Below are positions 1 to 7,492 of a stretch of DNA of 11,581 nucleotides, one piece after another. A program made the translations under genes and the position numbers. Every line of letters begins with the position of its first letter. The first letter of the stretch is position 1. This DNA is from Planctomycetales bacterium (GTDB lineage Bacteria > Planctomycetota > UBA11346), in contig JANYGY010000086.1 of assembly GCA_025362255.1 (NCBI GenBank), forward strand, positions 1-11,581. The letters are read 5' to 3'. The notes under the pieces are model-generated. The model was given only the letters and a program-made list of their open reading frames with translations, made no database searches and was not told where the DNA came from.

Positions 1-2339
1 TGGTGCCGGCGGATCCCAGCGGCAAGACCGATCTCAAGGTGTGCCTGGGCCTCAAGCCGATCGACGAAAAGAAGAATGAGTACGCGATCGTCGAGGTGAT
101 GAAGAGCCGCTATGATCAAGATGAGCGCACCCGTCGGGTGCTCGACGGCGCGTTGTCACTCGAAAAGCTCGGGCGCAATCTGGGCGTCCACGCGTGCGGC
201 ATCATCATCGCCCCTGGGCCGGTCAGCAGCTTCGTGCCGGTGTGCAAGGTGAAGGACAAACACGCGACCCAGTTCAACATGTCGCAGGTCGAAAAGGCCG
301 GCCTGCTGAAGATGGATTTTCTCGGTCTCAAGACCATGTCGATCCTGAAGAAAGCCTGCACCCTGGTGCGTGAAACCGATGGCGTCGATGTCGATCTGCT
401 GCAGATCCCGCTCGATGATCCGAAGACCTTCGCGCTGCTTGGCACCGGCCGCACGCTCGGGGTTTTCCAGTGCGAATCGCGCGGCTTCCAAGAGCTGATC
501 GCGCGTCTCAAGCCCGATCGCTTCGAGGACATGATCGCACTGGTCGCGCTCTATCGGCCGGGTCCTTTGATGGCCAACATGCACATCGATTATTGCGATC
601 GGAAGCAGGGTTTGGCGAAAGTGACGTATCCGCATCCGGTGCTCGAAAATGCGCTCAAGGAGACCTACGGACTCTACATCTATCAAGAACAGGTGATGAC
701 TCTTTCGCGCGAACTGTGCGGTTTTACTCCTGCCGAAGCTGACGACCTGCGCAAGGCGATGGGTAAAAAAGACCTCGCCACGCTGGAGAAGCTCAAGGAG
801 AAATTCATCAATGGCGCGTGGGAGAAATGGCAGTTCGACAAAGGCGTGTGCGGCAAGATGTGGGAGTCGATCCTCGGCTTCGCCAGTTACTGCTTCAACA
901 AATCGCACAGTGCCTGCTATGGACTCATCGCCTATTGGACGGCGTGGTTCAAAGCCAACCACTACGCCGCCTTCATGACCGCTAATCTGATCTATGAGAT
1001 GGGCGACAAGGATAAGATGACGCTGTTTGTCGAAGAGCTGAAGTCGCAGCACATCGCGGTTCTGCCGCCGGACATCAACGAGTCGGGCTGGGAATTTACC
1101 GTGGTCCGCCGAAGCCCAGACGCCTCGGCCGCACCTGCGGCGGAAAGCCTCGCGATCCGTTTCGGCTTTGGTGGGATCAAAGGCATCGGCGAAGGCGCGA
1201 CCGCGCAGCTGATGCAGGTGCGCGCTGCCGGCGGGCAGTTCACCTCGTTGTACGATCTCTGCGAACGCACCGATGCGCGGACGATCAACAAACGGGTGGT
1301 CGAGGCCGCGATCAAGGTCGGAGCCTTCGACACGCTCCACCACAATCGCCGGGCGTTGCATGAGGCGATGGACAAGGCGTTCGATCGCGGTCAAAGAGTC
1401 GCGCGCACCAAGTCGCAAAAGCAGCAGACGCTTTTTGCGACCTTCGACGAAGACGAAAATTTCAAAGCCGAGACCCAGGGCTATGGCGACATTCCCGATT
1501 GGGCCATGGCCGAGCGCCTGCGTTTCGAAAAGGAACTCACCGGATATTGGATGAGCATGCATCCGGTCGGGCTGTACGCCGAGCTGATCGCGCAGCATGC
1601 GACGGTCTGCGCCAGCGAGTTGCCGCAGCGATCAAAAGGCGATCAGGTGGCGATCGCCGCGGTGGTGGTCGGCAAGCGGGTGGTGAAGACCAAGACCGGG
1701 CGCTTCATGGCGATCCTGCAGCTTGAGGACGCCAGCGGCACGTTCGAGGCGGTGCTGTTTCCCGGTCGGCCCAATCGCAAAGGTCAGTTCGAGCCAGGTC
1801 CCTTCGAGAAATTCGGCAGCGAATGCGAAGATGATCTGGTGGCGTTGTTCATCGGCACGATCGAGTTCCGCGAGCAGCGACGGCAGAATCGCCCGGCCAT
1901 GGAGGCCAATGACGATGACGGCGCTGAGGTGCCGGATCCGTTGACGGAAGAAGGCGAGCCAGCAGCGGCGGCGCATGAAGAGCCGGTCGTGCGCATGCCG
2001 AGCCTGCAGGTCGCGGCGATGGTGCCGATGCCGCTGGTCGCCGAGCGCCTTACCCGCGACATCACGGTGGCTTTGTCGGCCGACGCGTTGCCCAGCCCCG
2101 ATCTGATCGCCCAGATCGAGGCCCTGTTCAAGGAATATGACGGCGATTGCCCGGTGACCGTGCAGGTGCATCTGCCCGAAGGCGTGGCCCTGACCCTGAA
2201 TCTGGGAAACCAGTGGAAGGTCCGCGCCAACGGATCACTGGTCGCCGCCCTGCAACGCATCTGCGGCGCCGAACGGGTGATCGTGCACGCCGAAGATGCG
2301 TTGAGTCTGGGACGCCAGCAATTCAACCGCGCGAGTTGA
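1..2339 (+). CDS. dnaE: DNA polymerase III alpha subunit, C-terminal two-thirds (partial at left edge)
   Basis: Catalytic subunit of the replicative DNA polymerase, which extends primers at the fork in complex with the sliding clamp and clamp loader. The frame is open from the window's first bases, so the PHP domain and the first two palm aspartates lie upstream; the GTG at position 3 is internal. Counting from that GTG, HACGIIIAP is at 63-71 and KMDFLGLK at 103-110, with Asp105 the third catalytic aspartate (E. coli D555). The fingers region includes YRPGPLM (184-190) and ASYCFNKSHSACYG (294-307). A helix-hairpin-helix, GFGGIKGIGEGA, is at 388-399, followed by the internal clamp-binding pentapeptide QQTLF at 474-478. 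An OB fold spans about 548-625, then an acidic Ala/Pro/Glu-rich linker (about 631-669) and a C-terminal domain (about 684-765) in the position of the tau-binding region. Ends with TGA at 2337-2339. The clamp motif and C-terminal tail favour the DnaE1 type over the error-prone DnaE2 type. Confidence 0.97.
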   Translation, partial: VPADPSGKTDLKVCLGLKPIDEKKNEYAIVEVMKSRYDQDERTRRVLDGALSLEKLGRNLGVHACGIIIAPGPVSSFVPVCKVKDKHATQFNMSQVEKAGLLKMDFLGLKTMSILKKACTLVRETDGVDVDLLQIPLDDPKTFALLGTGRTLGVFQCESRGFQELIARLKPDRFEDMIALVALYRPGPLMANMHIDYCDRKQGLAKVTYPHPVLENALKETYGLYIYQEQVMTLSRELCGFTPAEADDLRKAMGKKDLATLEKLKEKFINGAWEKWQFDKGVCGKMWESILGFASYCFNKSHSACYGLIAYWTAWFKANHYAAFMTANLIYEMGDKDKMTLFVEELKSQHIAVLPPDINESGWEFTVVRRSPDASAAPAAESLAIRFGFGGIKGIGEGATAQLMQVRAAGGQFTSLYDLCERTDARTINKRVVEAAIKVGAFDTLHHNRRALHEAMDKAFDRGQRVARTKSQKQQTLFATFDEDENFKAETQGYGDIPDWAMAERLRFEKELTGYWMSMHPVGLYAELIAQHATVCASELPQRSKGDQVAIAAVVVGKRVVKTKTGRFMAILQLEDASGTFEAVLFPGRPNRKGQFEPGPFEKFGSECEDDLVALFIGTIEFREQRRQNRPAMEANDDDGAEVPDPLTEEGEPAAAAHEEPVVRMPSLQVAAMVPMPLVAERLTRDITVALSADALPSPDLIAQIEALFKEYDGDCPVTVQVHLPEGVALTLNLGNQWKVRANGSLVAALQRICGAERVIVHAEDALSLGRQQFNRAS

Positions 2340-2365
2340 GCGGTCGTTGCCAACAGCCCGAGCGA

Positions 2366-3211
2366 TTACGAGGCTTTGGGATGGTCTTTCCCGTTGCCCA
2401 GCCGATCGAACGCAAAGGTGTTCGCCCGCCGATCGCGGCTGCTGGTGTTGGGTCCCGAGCCATGGATCACATACGCGCCGAAGAATATCGCGTCGCCCGG
2501 CTCGGTTGGGATCATGGTCGATGGAAAATCATCGAGGCCGCCGGCGAGACCGATGTTGAACGAGCTCGATTTCAAATGATGGATCGGTTTCAAGCCGGTG
2601 CGATGCGAGCCATCGACCATCCGCAGGCAGCCGTTTGCTTCGTCCGCCCCATCGACGAACAGCATGCAATTGACGTGCGTGGGCAACGCGCTGAACGCTT
2701 GCCAATATTGGAAGTCCTGATGCCACGGAGTGAACGAGCCATCATGCGCGGCCTTCATCATCAGCTTCGAATGGAAGAGATGCATTTCTGAACCGATCAC
2801 CTGGCGGATGACCGAGAGCATTTCCGGGCTGCGGCTCATCTCACCAATCAACGGACACACGGTTTCACTGCCCATCAGTTGGCGGATGCGCTTGGGTTTG
2901 GCTGGATCCAGATCGTCTTCCCAGGCGACCCACGCGCCGGGCACTTCTTCGCGCGCGCAGCGCTCGTGCAGGTCGTCGATGTCCTTGCCCAACGCCGCGA
3001 TCCGCTCGGCATTGAACAGGCCCTTTTTCATCACCCAGCCACGCTCGTGAAAATGCGCCAACTCAGTGGCAGTCAGCCCATGCTCACCGGGGGCGGCTGG
3101 CACCGCGCCGGGGATCGGCTGAGGGGCCCACAGCGGATACGCCGGATCGGCCTGCAAAGTGGCGGATGGCGATGGCTTGTTTGTGGAGGAAGTGGCGGTC
3201 GCGGTGCTCAT
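2366..3211 (-). CDS. Phytanoyl-CoA dioxygenase (PhyH) family protein, Fe(II)/2-oxoglutarate-dependent
   Basis: Predicted 281-residue cytoplasmic non-heme iron oxygenase with a double-stranded beta-helix fold. Members of this family use O2 and 2-oxoglutarate to hydroxylate a small molecule, releasing succinate and CO2. The iron-binding facial triad is visible: the HxD pair is His164 and Asp166 in PWHQDFQYW, and the distal histidine is His250 in YVIHGSGPN. Arg261 or Arg262 (SRDRRANTF) is placed to bind the 2-oxoglutarate carboxylate. Other family features are HLFHSKLMMK (144-153) and GCLRMVDGSHR (194-204). Residues 1-45 are low-complexity (Ser/Thr, then Pro/Ala) with no signal peptide. The ATG at 3211 is the only plausible start and has no clear Shine-Dalgarno sequence. 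The gene stands alone, divergent from the TPR gene and convergent with dnaE. The substrate cannot be read from the sequence, and the typical ectoine hydroxylase signature (WHSDFETWH) is not matched. Confidence 0.88.
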   Translation of the reverse strand: MSTATATSSTNKPSPSATLQADPAYPLWAPQPIPGAVPAAPGEHGLTATELAHFHERGWVMKKGLFNAERIAALGKDIDDLHERCAREEVPGAWVAWEDDLDPAKPKRIRQLMGSETVCPLIGEMSRSPEMLSVIRQVIGSEMHLFHSKLMMKAAHDGSFTPWHQDFQYWQAFSALPTHVNCMLFVDGADEANGCLRMVDGSHRTGLKPIHHLKSSSFNIGLAGGLDDFPSTMIPTEPGDAIFFGAYVIHGSGPNTSSRDRRANTFAFDRLGNGKDHPKAS

Positions 3212-3388
3212 GGTTCTAGAATACCCCGAAAAAGTGCGGCCATATGGTTCGCTCTGCCGTCGACCTAGAGAATCCTGCTTTATTGCGAATCCAGCACGTG
3301 CGGCCCCTCAGCGGATTTGGGCAACGGCATGCACCATGTCCTCACTGCGCAGATTGCATCTGGGATCATCAGCAGTGAACTCGCTCCC
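3212..3388. promoter_or_regulatory. Divergent intergenic region between the PhyH gene and the TPR gene
   Basis: These 177 bases separate two divergently read genes and must carry promoters for both unless transcription enters from outside. Short perfect palindromes are visible: TTCTAGAA at 3214-3221, CATATG at 3241-3246, GTCGAC at 3259-3264 and GCACGTGC at 3294-3301. On the plus strand TAGAAT (3217-3222) resembles a -10 box, but no -35 box sits 16-18 bases upstream. On the minus strand TATTCT lies so close to the PhyH ATG that it would give an almost leaderless message. No promoter can be assigned with confidence; the regulatory role is inferred from gene arrangement. Confidence 0.35.
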
Positions 3389-6310
3389 ATGCGTACCTCA
3401 CCAGTAGTTTGTTCCTTACTTCTGCTTGCGAGCGGCTTGGCGTGGACTGCTGAGGGCGACGGCCTGCGCGGTGCTGACGCGGTCATCGCTGATATGCGAG
3501 GAGCCTTGGCCAAAAACGATCTGGCCGCATCGACCGTGCTGAGCCAGGCTGAGGTCGCCGCCTTTGCCGCTCAGCCACAGCGTGACGCTGCTGGATGGTT
3601 GGCGTTGATCAGCCGGCTCCCGAAGTTGGATTTTCAGGAGCGCATGAACCAAAACGCCACTTCCCCGGCCGCTCGGGGGGCCGACCTGATCGCGGCCTTG
3701 CCTGACGCAGCGCAGTGGCCGGCGGTGATCATCGGCGTGCGTGCTTACGCTGATGGATTACCCAAATCAGATGCGCTCAAAGCGGCGGCGTGGCGATTGA
3801 TGGCGGCGACCCTGGCCAACGAACCGGCAGTCCAACGCGAAGCCTTGGCCCAGGCGCGCGCCGTCGCTGGGCGCAATGGCTGGTGGTACATGGGCCGAGC
3901 TGCGGATGCGCTCATCGACTCAGAGGACGATCCGCAGGTGGTGGTGCAGGCGGTCGAACGCCGGCTGATGGCGGCGGCCAAAGATCACGACTCTTCGATC
4001 CAGTTGCCCGATCTCGTGTCACTCGTCGGCGAGGAACGGGCATTGCCGGTGATTCGCATCGTCTTGGCGATGCCCCTGTCGTTAGAGAGGATGACGGCGA
4101 AGGGGCGCAAGATGCGCGCCCTGTGTGTACGAGAGGCATTGGCGCGCCTTGATACCTTGACGGTTCCACCCTGGGGATTGATCAAGGATGCGGATTCGGT
4201 GGGGTTGTTTGAAGCCCTGGAAAAAAAGTTTCCGCTGAAAGCAGGAAAATCCGAACGCCCGAACCGCCAGAACAAACTGCGTGCCGAGGCGAGTTACCTG
4301 ACCCAGCTGATCGCCACCAAGCGCATCAACGACGCAGTGGCCCGTCTCTCGACCGTGAACGATTATTCCACAGCACTTATTCAGCAATTGCCCATCGACG
4401 AACTCGCTGAACAGCGTCCGCAGGAATTATGCGACGTGGTCCGTGACTTGTTGCGTAAAGAACCCGAACGCCCGTTATGGAGCCTTTACGGCGCATTGGC
4501 CGGTCAGCTTGGCCGAGCTGCCGAACTGAAACAAATGCTGCACGATCACCGCGATGCCGCCGCTCGGCAGAGTCAGCTGATCGACCTGTTGTTGGCCGGA
4601 GATGATGTCGATGGCGCGGTCGCAGCGCTGCACATCCAGCTTGAAAAGGCACTCCATCCGCCGGCACCGGTTGCACCCGCGGCAGGCGCCACTGCAGTTA
4701 AAGGTACTGATTCGGAAGATGACTCTGATACGTATTCCCTCGAGACTGATTCCGGGGGCAACGTGGCTGTGCGCCTGCTGAATCTTGGGACTCTGCTCAA
4801 GCGTCAGGATCTGGTGTCTGAAGCGATCGCAGCCTTTGCCGCATTGCCCGCCCAGGTTTCCAATTCGTGGAGCCAGGATGACCAGCGGCGGACCTCCTTG
4901 TTGATCGCCAATGGTCAGGCGGCGCTGGCTGAACGGATGCTGGTCGCCTCCATGGCCTTGCCGCCGAAAAATACCTGGGATACCTCCGGCTCCGCCAACG
5001 CTCTGGCCTGTTTGGTGCGGCTCTATGCCAGTGCCGGCCGGCCAGCAGATGCAGTGACGATGTTGACCAAAGCAGATCGCTGGGGTGCACCCGATCTGGC
5101 GGATGTCACGAATGGTTTCGACAGTCACGCAGGGCGGTTGCCGTTGGCGGTGGTCGCCGGAACTGCCTTCGCTGACCTGGGCAAGCCGGACGAAGCGCGA
5201 CGGCTGGCGCTGCTCGCCCTCGACCAGGAATCCTCATGCGATGAGGCGTATGCTTTATTACTCCGCATTGATGGGGCCAAGGCCGCCGAGGTGTTCGAAC
5301 GTCTTCGCCGGCGTGACGCATTGGAAGAGCGCCCACTCATCTGGTTGGCTCAATTGCAGCTCGATGCCGGCAAGCCGGCCGAGGCTGAAAAGCTTGCGCG
5401 GTTGGCGATGGAAACCGATCCCAGCGACGGCGATCAAGGCCCCGGCAACCGCATGCGGGCGCGGCAGGTGATGGCCGAAGCGTTGGAAAAGATTGGCCGG
5501 GCTGATGAAGCAAAAGTCCAACGGACGGTGATCACTGCGATTCGGGCCGGTGAATCAGCCGATGCATTTTTGCGCGCTGGTTTGGCGACGCGCGCGGCTG
5601 AAGCCTATCGCGCATCCGAAGCCATTCTCGACAAGACGTACTGCGTGCAGTCGCGGATGGCGGTGACGCTTGCCAAATTGGGCCGCGACAAAGAAGCGGC
5701 GGTGCATTTCCGTCGCGCATTCGAGTTGATGCCCAAGGCTTTCGGGCGGATGGAAAGCCACTGTTTCGGCTGTGAGGGGGTTTTCGGCGGCGGTGAATCC
5801 AAACGTATCGCCGATGAGATCTTCACCGGCATGGTCGCCCGCGAGCCGAAGAATCCCCGCCATCAGTACCTCCTCGGCTACCTCAGGTCGCAACAGGAAC
5901 GGCCCGCCGAAGCCGCCGACTGCTTCCGCGCCGCGCTCGCGCTTGATCCGGATTATTACAGTGCGGCGTCGCATCTGCTGAGTCTCGATGATGAATTGCG
6001 TCTGCCGCGCACTGAACGTGAACGCGTGGCGTTGGCGCTGGCCCGTCTTGATCCGGGAAATCATCACAACGGTTGGAATGTGGCGCAGATCCGTGATCTG
6101 GCAGCGTTATCGACCATTTTGGCGGCGCATGCCGGAGATCTCTCCGTGTCCTCGCGCCCGGTGCTCACCCTGATGCAACCGCCCACAAAACCGGGAGTCA
6201 GCGCTTATTCATCGTTCTCTTCCCGAGGCTCAACTCACGACAGCGCGGGCAAGATGATCGCCCAGCATCCCTTGCTTGATGTGGTGCAGAATCTGCTCGA
6301 TCAGAATTGA
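3389..6310 (+). CDS. Large exported TPR-repeat protein of unknown function
   Basis: Predicted protein of 973 residues. The ATG at 3389 is preferred over in-frame TTG 3317 and ATG 3329 because it opens a Sec-type signal peptide: MRTSPVV, then a hydrophobic CSLLLLASGLAW stretch, with cleavage probably near residue 18-21. There is no lipobox and no other clear membrane segment, so a periplasmic or secreted location is inferred. Most of the chain is Ala/Leu-rich helical solenoid. TPR-like units are clearest at about 584-615, 649-681, 688-715, 754-785 and 823-859, where the last reads GYLRSQQERPAEAADCFRAA and then LDPDY. Between the last two units is an HCFGC motif (His791, Cys792, Cys795). A Pro/Ala then Asp/Ser-rich linker at 422-457 splits the chain into two helical halves. 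TPR arrays usually act as protein-binding scaffolds, but no catalytic domain or partner is visible. It is transcribed alone, and its stop is 7 bases from the stop of the opposing flavoprotein gene. Confidence 0.85.
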   Translation: MRTSPVVCSLLLLASGLAWTAEGDGLRGADAVIADMRGALAKNDLAASTVLSQAEVAAFAAQPQRDAAGWLALISRLPKLDFQERMNQNATSPAARGADLIAALPDAAQWPAVIIGVRAYADGLPKSDALKAAAWRLMAATLANEPAVQREALAQARAVAGRNGWWYMGRAADALIDSEDDPQVVVQAVERRLMAAAKDHDSSIQLPDLVSLVGEERALPVIRIVLAMPLSLERMTAKGRKMRALCVREALARLDTLTVPPWGLIKDADSVGLFEALEKKFPLKAGKSERPNRQNKLRAEASYLTQLIATKRINDAVARLSTVNDYSTALIQQLPIDELAEQRPQELCDVVRDLLRKEPERPLWSLYGALAGQLGRAAELKQMLHDHRDAAARQSQLIDLLLAGDDVDGAVAALHIQLEKALHPPAPVAPAAGATAVKGTDSEDDSDTYSLETDSGGNVAVRLLNLGTLLKRQDLVSEAIAAFAALPAQVSNSWSQDDQRRTSLLIANGQAALAERMLVASMALPPKNTWDTSGSANALACLVRLYASAGRPADAVTMLTKADRWGAPDLADVTNGFDSHAGRLPLAVVAGTAFADLGKPDEARRLALLALDQESSCDEAYALLLRIDGAKAAEVFERLRRRDALEERPLIWLAQLQLDAGKPAEAEKLARLAMETDPSDGDQGPGNRMRARQVMAEALEKIGRADEAKVQRTVITAIRAGESADAFLRAGLATRAAEAYRASEAILDKTYCVQSRMAVTLAKLGRDKEAAVHFRRAFELMPKAFGRMESHCFGCEGVFGGGESKRIADEIFTGMVAREPKNPRHQYLLGYLRSQQERPAEAADCFRAALALDPDYYSAASHLLSLDDELRLPRTERERVALALARLDPGNHHNGWNVAQIRDLAALSTILAAHAGDLSVSSRPVLTLMQPPTKPGVSAYSSFSSRGSTHDSAGKMIAQHPLLDVVQNLLDQN

Positions 6311-6317
6311 TCAGCGG

Positions 6318-7487
6318 TCAGAGCGCGCTGCCGGCGGCATGGGCCGAGGCCCATGCCCATTGGAAATTATAGCCGCCGAGCCAACCGGTGACGTCGACCA
6401 CTTCACCGATGCAATGCAGGCCGGGAACTTTTCTGGCCTCCATCGTCTTGGAGGAGAGTTCACCGGTGGCGATGCCACCGCGAGTGACCTCAGCGGTGCG
6501 ATAGCCTTCGGTGCCGGCGGGCAGCAGCTGCCAGCGGTGGACGCAGGCGGCGATGCGCTCGATCTCGTGCTCGGTGAGGTGATGCACCTGTTCGGGAATG
6601 CGATGCCGCGACACCCACACCTGGGCCAAGCGTTTGGGCAGCAGATCCGCCAAAAGATTCGGCAACGTCTGCTTCGCCCCACTGCGCTTGGCGACGCGGA
6701 TGCGCTCGGCCAGATCATCGCCGGGCAGCAGATCGATCAGACAAGGTTGGCCGGCGTCCCAATAGCTCGACGCTTGCAGGATCGCCGGGCCGCTGAGGCC
6801 CTTGTGGGTGAACAGCAGCGCTTCGGCAAAGGTCGTGCCGCCGCAGGATATTTCGCAGTCGAGGGCCACGCCAGCGAGGTCGAACAGGTCACTGGGGGCG
6901 AGCGTGAATGGGACCAGCGCCGGCTGGGTGGCGACCATCTCCAGGCCGAATTGACGCGCCAGGCGATAGCCGAAATCGGTGGCACCGATAGGGGGGATCG
7001 ACAGCCCTCCGGTAGCCAACACGATTTTTCCGGCCTGATAGTCGCCCTTGTCGGTAGCGATGGAAAAACCTGACTCAGTTCGTTGAACGTCGTGGATCGT
7101 GGTGCCGAGATGCAGCTCGGCGTGGGCTGCGGTGCATTCGGCGAGCAGCATCGCCAGCAATTCCTTCGCCGAGCCGTCGCAAAAAAGCTGGCCGAGTTTT
7201 TTCTCATGCCAGGCAATGCCGTGACGCTCGACCAGGGCGAGGAAATCGTGCGGCGTGTAGCGCGACAACGCCGACTTCGCGAAGTGAGGATTGCCTGACA
7301 GATAGGTCTCGGCACAGGCACCGAGGTTGGTGAAATTGCAGCGCCCACCGCCACTGATCAGGATCTTCTTGCCCGGCTTGTCGTTGTGGTCGAGCACCAC
7401 CACCGACTTGCCCCGCTTGCCGGCAACCGCCGCGCAGAACAGGCCCGCGCCCCCGGCACCGAGAATCAGGACATCAGTGACGGGCAT
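6318..7487 (-). CDS. HI0933-family (BaiN/RdsA-like) NAD(P)/FAD-dependent oxidoreductase
   Basis: Predicted 389-residue cytoplasmic flavoprotein, of normal length for the family. The N-terminal dinucleotide-binding fold reads VLILGAGGAGL (7-16-plus), ending in the VVVLDHNDKPGKK strand and turn (29-41) with the acidic residue expected to contact the FAD ribose. The family signature ISGGGRCNFTN is at 44-54. A second FAD-contact segment, IVLATGGLSIPPIG, is at 155-168, GLSGPAILQASS at 230-241, and the C-terminal FAD-binding motif GGIATGELSSKTMEA followed by GEVVDVTGWLGGYN is at 337-374. The ATG at 7487 is chosen because it directly precedes the first beta strand; an upstream in-frame start at 7598 would overlap gltD by about 100 bases and add unconserved sequence. 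The start is 5 bases beyond the gltD stop, so co-transcription with gltBD is likely. Some relatives act on bile-acid intermediates or carry names such as aminoacetone oxidase, but the substrate here is unknown. Confidence 0.92.
   Translation of the reverse strand: MPVTDVLILGAGGAGLFCAAVAGKRGKSVVVLDHNDKPGKKILISGGGRCNFTNLGACAETYLSGNPHFAKSALSRYTPHDFLALVERHGIAWHEKKLGQLFCDGSAKELLAMLLAECTAAHAELHLGTTIHDVQRTESGFSIATDKGDYQAGKIVLATGGLSIPPIGATDFGYRLARQFGLEMVATQPALVPFTLAPSDLFDLAGVALDCEISCGGTTFAEALLFTHKGLSGPAILQASSYWDAGQPCLIDLLPGDDLAERIRVAKRSGAKQTLPNLLADLLPKRLAQVWVSRHRIPEQVHHLTEHEIERIAACVHRWQLLPAGTEGYRTAEVTRGGIATGELSSKTMEARKVPGLHCIGEVVDVTGWLGGYNFQWAWASAHAAGSAL
6336..6357. repeat. Perfect inverted repeat (10-bp arms, 2-base centre), candidate terminator for the TPR gene
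   Basis: GGCATGGGCC at 6336-6345 is followed by GA and then its exact reverse complement GGCCCATGCC at 6348-6357. The repeat starts 25 bases after the TPR stop codon on the plus strand, where a G+C-rich RNA hairpin could form. No T-run follows, so it is not a classical intrinsic terminator. It lies inside the last codons of the opposing flavoprotein gene, encoding its conserved WAWASAHA segment, so the symmetry may be a by-product of that protein motif. Presence is certain; function is a guess. Confidence 0.4.
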
Positions 7488-7492
7488 ATTTT

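Noticed and set aside
156..1598. 480-codon open frame on the minus strand opposite dnaE
   Set aside because: It lies wholly antisense to a strongly conserved polymerase region, its translation is rich in His, Arg and Gln with no recognisable domain, and such frames are common opposite G+C-rich genes.
1650..1657. GCGATCGC octamer (also at 4823-4830 and 10870-10877), the cyanobacterial HIP1 sequence
   Set aside because: Three copies are explained by the general GATC/CGATCG richness and are far fewer than HIP1-rich genomes show; nothing else points to a cyanobacterium.
2340..2365. Terminator between the convergent dnaE and PhyH genes
   Set aside because: The 26-base gap and its flanks offer only 4-bp stems (for example AGCC at 2355-2358 with GGCT at 2372-2375), too weak to call.
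2366..3211. Ectoine hydroxylase (EctD) identity for the PhyH-family gene
   Set aside because: The iron-binding segment is PWHQDFQYWQ rather than the EctD-type WHSDFETWH, and no ectoine synthesis genes are nearby.
3317..3388. Longer form of the TPR protein starting at TTG 3317 or ATG 3329
   Set aside because: The signal peptide begins at ATG 3389, and the added residues would bury it behind an unlikely leader; no better ribosome binding site supports the longer forms.
6299..6312. Small hairpin GATCA-GAAT-TGATC at the TPR stop codon as a terminator
   Set aside because: The stem is only 5 bp with weak pairs and has no following T-run; in a GATC-rich sequence this is expected by chance.
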